Shown here piece by piece: positions 59,059 to 64,000 of a stretch of DNA of 64,000 bases (position 1 is the stretch's first letter; each line of letters begins with the position of its first letter). The notes below the pieces were generated by a model. It had not been told where the DNA came from. It saw only the letters and a program-made list of their open reading frames with translations, and did no database searches. This DNA is from Phlebiopsis flavidoalba (taxonomy: Eukaryota; Basidiomycota; Agaricomycetes; Polyporales; Phanerochaetaceae). The position numbers and the translations under genes are program-made. The stretch lies in contig JAOCPU010000057.1 in the NCBI GenBank assembly GCA_035772785.1, positions 62,001 to 126,000 on the forward strand, given 5' to 3'.

Positions 59059-59656
59059 CTACCACTGGAAGATTCCTGAAAGCTTCATACACACATTTTT
59101 TACCCTGTCATTGTCCCCCAACCCGTACCTTGATGTGACGCACCCAAGCGGGCCAACGACGTCCTCCGCCGCCGAACGGAGCGTCAGGCAGGCGTCTTCG
59201 ACATCATCCACCGGCCTCTTCGAAATCGTTTGACCTAAGACGTTCACAATTGCACAAGACCGAAAATATATTGTCGGTTTTCGAAAGTCTCGGAGAGGGT
59301 ATCGGTTTTCAACCGTGCTCTTTCTCGTCGCCACCTCCAACAGCCGGTTATTTCCAAACATCTCGTACGTCCACAACACTGGCTTCCAACTCGTCGCCTG
59401 CATCAACCGTATCCCATCCTCGTTCCAAGCGGATCACGCTCTCGATAGTGAAGTCGCCACCATGCGACTTTTCTGCGATCCAAGGGCACTTGGCGTCGTC
59501 TGTTTTCACAGGATATACCGATTCGCTCACGCCATAGGGTAAAGGAACACAGAACGAGGCCTCAGACGGAGTATAATTCTCATCACTGTATAATCGTACG
59601 CGACCCCCGATGTATCGTATTTGACCCCAACAAAAATCTTTCAGCTCGTGCTTCAA
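59059..59656 (-). CDS. Unassigned open frames, possible gene fragment
   Basis: Minus-strand frames overlap: 59,656-59,348 (MKHELKDFCWGQIRYIGGRV ... DAKCPWIAEKSHGGDF) and 59,406-59,059 (SWKPVLWTYEMFGNNRLLEV ... SRYGLGDNDRVKNVCMKL). Composition is protein-like, with many aromatic and charged residues, and a frame change near 59,400 would join them to about 190 residues. No family recognised. The plus strand is also open in parts (59,008-59,234). Confidence 0.35.
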
Positions 59657-62600
59657 TAGTAATTCATCAGTGATACGTTAAAGGCTTCGTGTCTTCGGAA
59701 AAAGGCAACTCGCCCTCACCCCTGAAAGATGCCCCACCAACACAAGAAGGTTACTCAACTCAGAAAAAAGATTTGCTTTCTCATCAGGCCAGGATCAAGG
59801 CGACGGCAGGGGAGGCCTATACTCTCTTTCCCTTGCCCCCGATGCAATTCGTGACTTCTCGAGATCTACAGACATGTACAAAAGTAACAATGGTTTGCAG
59901 TGGTTTGAAAATGACAGCCCGCTTCCGCTTTCCACTGTTTGTTCTCTATGGATCTGGATCTCTATATCAAACTCCTATTCAGTTACTGCACCAACTACAG
60001 TAAGGAGGGGCATAGGAAGGATCCAGAGCCAAGAGACACATACAGAACTCAGTGCAGAGATCGTCTCCCCGTACACACTGTCCACGACACTCACGGATGC
60101 CACGCCGCCACCATGGCGAGTAACGGGAACTGTTAATGAGAATTGTGAGTTGATGTCGTGAATAAGTTGAGCTCCTGTGCGCATAGTCCCTTTTTCAGAT
60201 AGTTGCGGGCGTTAAACCTGATTGAAGAAATGTAGTTGTCCAAGGTCGAACTGTCAGACGTCAGTGTGCCTATTTGTTCATGGAGACACGACACCATTGC
60301 CGAGCATCGACTGGCTGGTTGTGGTTAAACTTTGATTGCTAATAAGTCAAAGTATTTGTTGAAGCGTAAACACGAGGAGTACCCTACGCGTTTTGCTGTG
60401 ACGAATTTACGATAATGGATCTCATCCAAATGCAAGGCTTTCCCAGGGAGGGACTGTCCCTATACAATACACAATGCCTGTGTGAATTTGCATGATAAAG
60501 CATATCGAGTGTCCGGTCCAGCGTAAAAATGAGCGTTACCAACAAGCACCCCCGCTGATCGAGCATAGTCCTACAGTTATTTGCGCAAATTATATCAGCA
60601 CCGGCTCATCTCAAAGGTCACAGAAAGACTGACGAAGTAAGCGCACATGGTGATATGACCGTGTAATACGTTCAACTTTTTTCGTAGTACGTGTACTTTG
60701 TCCTTCACAACGGGTGGATCAGCTGTCTGTTGCAATATGCGCAGATGCCCATCCTAGCTTTCTTACCGGACCGACAGAATTCGGATTGTGCTTGTGAAGA
60801 TAAGTATATAAGCAAGATGTGATTACTACGTCCAGTACTAGCCCAGGCCAGGATTAGTCGACCGTGTTCAGACGTTTGATCTTAAATCATGAATCAGCGA
60901 GAGTCTAGCGATACACCAGGACTACGGCCACACGCTCACTTGAATGTCCGCTTGATTTTGAAGTCTCCCCAGGTGCGAACCTTGAATCTGCGCTTCAGTC
61001 AGATAACAGTGTCTGTGAAAGATTAACCGAGACACGTACATAAATGCGTGTGTGGCTTGGGAAGCGAAAGCATTGTGTTTAGTACCTGATGAAACAATAG
61101 TGAAAGGTGCTGTGGACTGCGCACCAAAAACCAAATGCTGTATAAACGTCGTTGAGCTCAAGGATGATACAACCATGTAGTGATGAAGAGGGACCGTTTC
61201 TTACCGCGTGCTATGAAAAGGAATGCTACCCTGAATTGAACAAAGTTTGCTGAGCGTGCTAGTCCTATTATACCAAACAAAGGGGTTCGTACACTCCAAC
61301 AGTACAACTGCGATTCATCTATCTTTTGGACTACTGATTTATTGCAAAAATATTATAGCACCATCAAAATTGAGTCTAGATGAGCACTTACACTTATATA
61401 GACGGTAAATATAGAAGCTAGAGAATGATTAAGCTGCATTGATAATCTCAATTTCCGTGAGGTGACACAAACATACCCTTCCACCAGTAACGGGCATTAA
61501 GACCTGGTTTTCAAGCATATAAGAAACCATGGTATACTCAAGGAAACGATATGCTCACCTCGAGGGCAATTGTAGCCTCAAGATACACGGATTGAGCAAG
61601 AAAGATTTGCCATCATAGACTCCTACACTCACGCCGACGCTCGCTGCAAACACGAAGCCACTGAGCGATGTCTTGGCAATACAGCACAAGTACGCGTTCA
61701 CACACCAGACCATCAAATCTAGCTTTGCACACTTGACCCTATGTCCGATGAACGTTATGTCCTACCAATAAAAACATTGTAGGAATGCTCCATACCATGC
61801 GGTGTGGATATATATTTTTCTCCAACAGATCCTCCTCGCAGTTATAATAACATGTTACTTTATTGTGTGGATAATTACCTCGTGTGGCCTTAACTGACCA
61901 CTGATGAACGAGAACGCAAGCAGACGCGCCTACGCGCGGCATGTGGATGCTATAATTATTCATACGATGACCAGAAACCAGTAAAGAGAAGGCTATGAAG
62001 CTGTCCACGCGAACCCCACAATAGTCCCTCATGCACCGTATGCCCGTTAGTCAGCACTGTTCTACATACAGGACAGAAGAAAGCGAGGTGACGTAGCACG
62101 TACAGAAAAGGCAAAACACAAGGACATCACGGATTGAGTTTTGCGCCGACCCCCCACAGAGGGTCTGCAGCATATTGTGCGCCTCTTCGGCCGTCGACGA
62201 GTTCGCCTCTACTCATTCTAAGGGTTGTTGTTTTTTTTTTGGTATAATTCATGAGAGGTTTCGAGGAATAGTTTAATAGTTGCAGGTGTCACTCAGCCAT
62301 TTAACCTTTATTGCTCGTCACCATGAGACCGCATCGCTTGCATCCTGCATGATAGGAAGTAGCGCGCCGACAATGCGAATAAAGACTCGTGCACGGCGAC
62401 CATGGATCTGTTTAGGGTCGCCCCCCCGATGAGAGGAAAGAATTGATTGGGTAAAGACCGTACCATCTCTTCTCCTACGCGTGCGCGTGGTGTGCTGGGA
62501 AGGCCCGGTTGCCATCTAGGATACGTCGTGTTTTGTCCGTGTTGCTTGATATCGACAGTGGTGCGCTAGCAAAGGCCGATATCAACTTGATCATTGTACA

Positions 62601-63697
62601 CCTGAGGTTCGCGGATCTATAGCGAGGTGGAAATTATATGGCGCACGAGTGATGGCATGAGCACATACTGTCAAAAGCGGATGTGCTATATTTCATTATG
62701 ATTGTACCCCTTCTCTCGTCCCTCATACCGAGGAAAAAAAAGACCTGCTACGCCTGGTGCACTGGAGTCTATCATGTCATGCGGCACGCTTTAAACTGCC
62801 TAATACTAAAAAGATGTGTCAATACCCGAGCAGATTCTCATAAGCCTTGCCGGAACGAATGGCTCTACTCAGCATTTTTTGTTGCCTTGTGGGTAAGCTG
62901 TTAGCATCGCATTATTGCTCCCTAGAGCATCCGATGTATCTTGTCGCAAGTCGCCGATCACGCCGCAATTGAATGCCTTACATCAATGCGTAGTGTTCAC
63001 GCATCTGACAGAGTGCCACTGGAACTTTTCTCGGTTGGCAATGCGGCCCGCAGGGTGGGTGCACGGTATCGACTTCAAGAGCTGTGTCCTGGCCGGGTTG
63101 AATGTTCAGGAGACTTCGACATGCCTCGATATATGTGGGAAAATAATTCTCTCCAAGGACATCGCAACGCGCCACTTATTACTCATAAGGCGTTAAAGGC
63201 ATGCGCGCGAGGAACGAACTTTATGACTGTCACACGTGCTTGTCCCGCCTAGAAAAATTCCACATCGCTGTTATACGATTGGTTGGGGGGGGCACAAACT
63301 GACATGATCCAAGGCTGTCCCGAGTTAAAGGCAGTTGCGTTACGCAATACAGCTCATCGTTTCGCTTTTATAGTGTGGCGAGTGTACCTTGAAATGATAG
63401 CATGGCTCACATGGTTTGCAGCTGTTTCCACCTATTCCTGTAGCAAACTCAAGACGGAGACTCGTCATTCGAATTCCCAAGGCTTCTCAAGTATTACGGA
63501 TACAGAGATCTCTCGTAATGCCTCATTCAGGTTCAAGCTATCGAGCGCCCCTCACACTGAAAGGTGTAAACTGAGAGAGATGGTAAACGCAGCTGATTGA
63601 GCCCTGAGTCTCATGAAGGGGATTTATCGTGAGTTACTAATTTAGGCCATTTGCGAGTTATTCAAATTATGTAATCGATCGGGCGGGCGCTAGTCAT
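59657..63697. other. Gene-poor region with unassigned frames
   Basis: Intermediate GC, no convincing gene. Open frames at 59,874-60,161 (+), 60,922-61,176 (-, MVVSSLSSTTFIQHLVFGAQ), 61,739-62,032 (-), 62,318-62,515 (-) and 62,915-63,252 (+) show no domain. A T run lies at 62,231-62,240. This could be decayed element DNA or contain lineage-specific multi-exon genes I cannot resolve. Confidence 0.35.
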
Positions 63698-63985
63698 CTT
63701 CGTGGCGTCGGTACCGGAGTTTGCGTTCGGGTTTCCCGGGTGGTTTTTACGTCGTACGCGAGGGTTTTATTTTTCGCGCAACACGCCAGTATGAAGCACA
63801 CACGCGCATGTTGTCTAGTGGCAATGAAACAGGAGGCTAAGCTCTCACTTGCGAAGGATTTCGACCTGAGCTGCGACTCAGGCATTAGCGGATTGGCCCG
63901 AGGGGATGTGCTCTGCTTTTTTTCAGGCATTTAGTTTCGTGCGTTCGCATCTCTCTTCATTTTCTCTCATGGTTCCGCTTTCCGC
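63698..63985 (+). repeat. Dispersed repeat, copy B
   Basis: Second copy of the 58,584-58,850 repeat, about 5.1 kb downstream, same orientation. It keeps more CpG (tacgtcgtacgcgagggttt) and is slightly longer. The copy may continue past the window end. Confidence 0.75.
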
Positions 63986-64000
63986 CTTTGCACATCTTCT

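Noticed and set aside
1..64000. CRISPR array, bacterial operons or ribosome binding sites
   Set aside because: Intron-rich fungal genes and no regularly spaced repeats with unique spacers.

Overview
The window looks like a chromosome segment of a basidiomycete fungus, probably an Agaricomycete. The conserved genes are fungal (ADE2-type fused purine enzyme, URB1, RSA3, a membrane-anchored GH5 exo-beta-1,3-glucanase). Introns are short (about 50-65 nt) and numerous, with GT..CAG borders and, in the first glucanase introns, CTAAC-like branch points. Placement below phylum is inference.

The window splits into two compartments. Positions 1 to about 28,950 are AT-rich, poor in CpG and almost without intact genes. 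They hold a rearranged Ty1/copia element (about 2,030-6,127), decayed copies of its LTR, a family of long-palindrome TA-flanked elements (7,878-8,743; 24,080-25,213; partial copies at 18,712-21,193 and 23,485-24,060), a second TA-type element (22,411-23,281), a fresh solo LTR with a 5-bp target duplication (24,947-25,193), a larger LTR-like block (13,290-13,678), a degenerate short-period repeat (25,730-26,290) and a G-rich repeated unit (27,466-28,712). One unrecognised, frameshifted minus-strand reading frame of about 1.2 kb (19,191-20,382) sits between ends of the palindromic element.

Positions about 29,000-58,211 are GC-richer and gene-dense: GH5 exo-beta-1,3-glucanase (+), phosphoribosylaminoimidazole carboxylase ADE2 (-), RSA3 (+), an alpha/beta hydrolase remnant (-), URB1 (-, about 6.9 kb), a secreted cupredoxin-like Ser/Gly-rich protein (+), several lineage-specific hypotheticals, an F-box protein (+) and an EgtB-like FGE-sulfatase/DinB protein (+). 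From about 58,212 to the end I find no convincing gene, only a dispersed repeat in two copies (58,584 and 63,698) and unassigned open frames.

Two points of biology stand out. RSA3 and URB1, which in yeast belong to the same early 60S pre-ribosomal (Npa1) complex, lie about 2.2 kb apart in convergent orientation. ADE2 and RSA3 share a short divergent promoter of about 106 bp. Almost every conserved gene carries several single-base frame breaks, including genes that should be needed for growth. I read this mainly as uncorrected insertion/deletion error in the assembly, so CDS entries give gene spans, not clean reading frames. Intron borders are given where they could be read.
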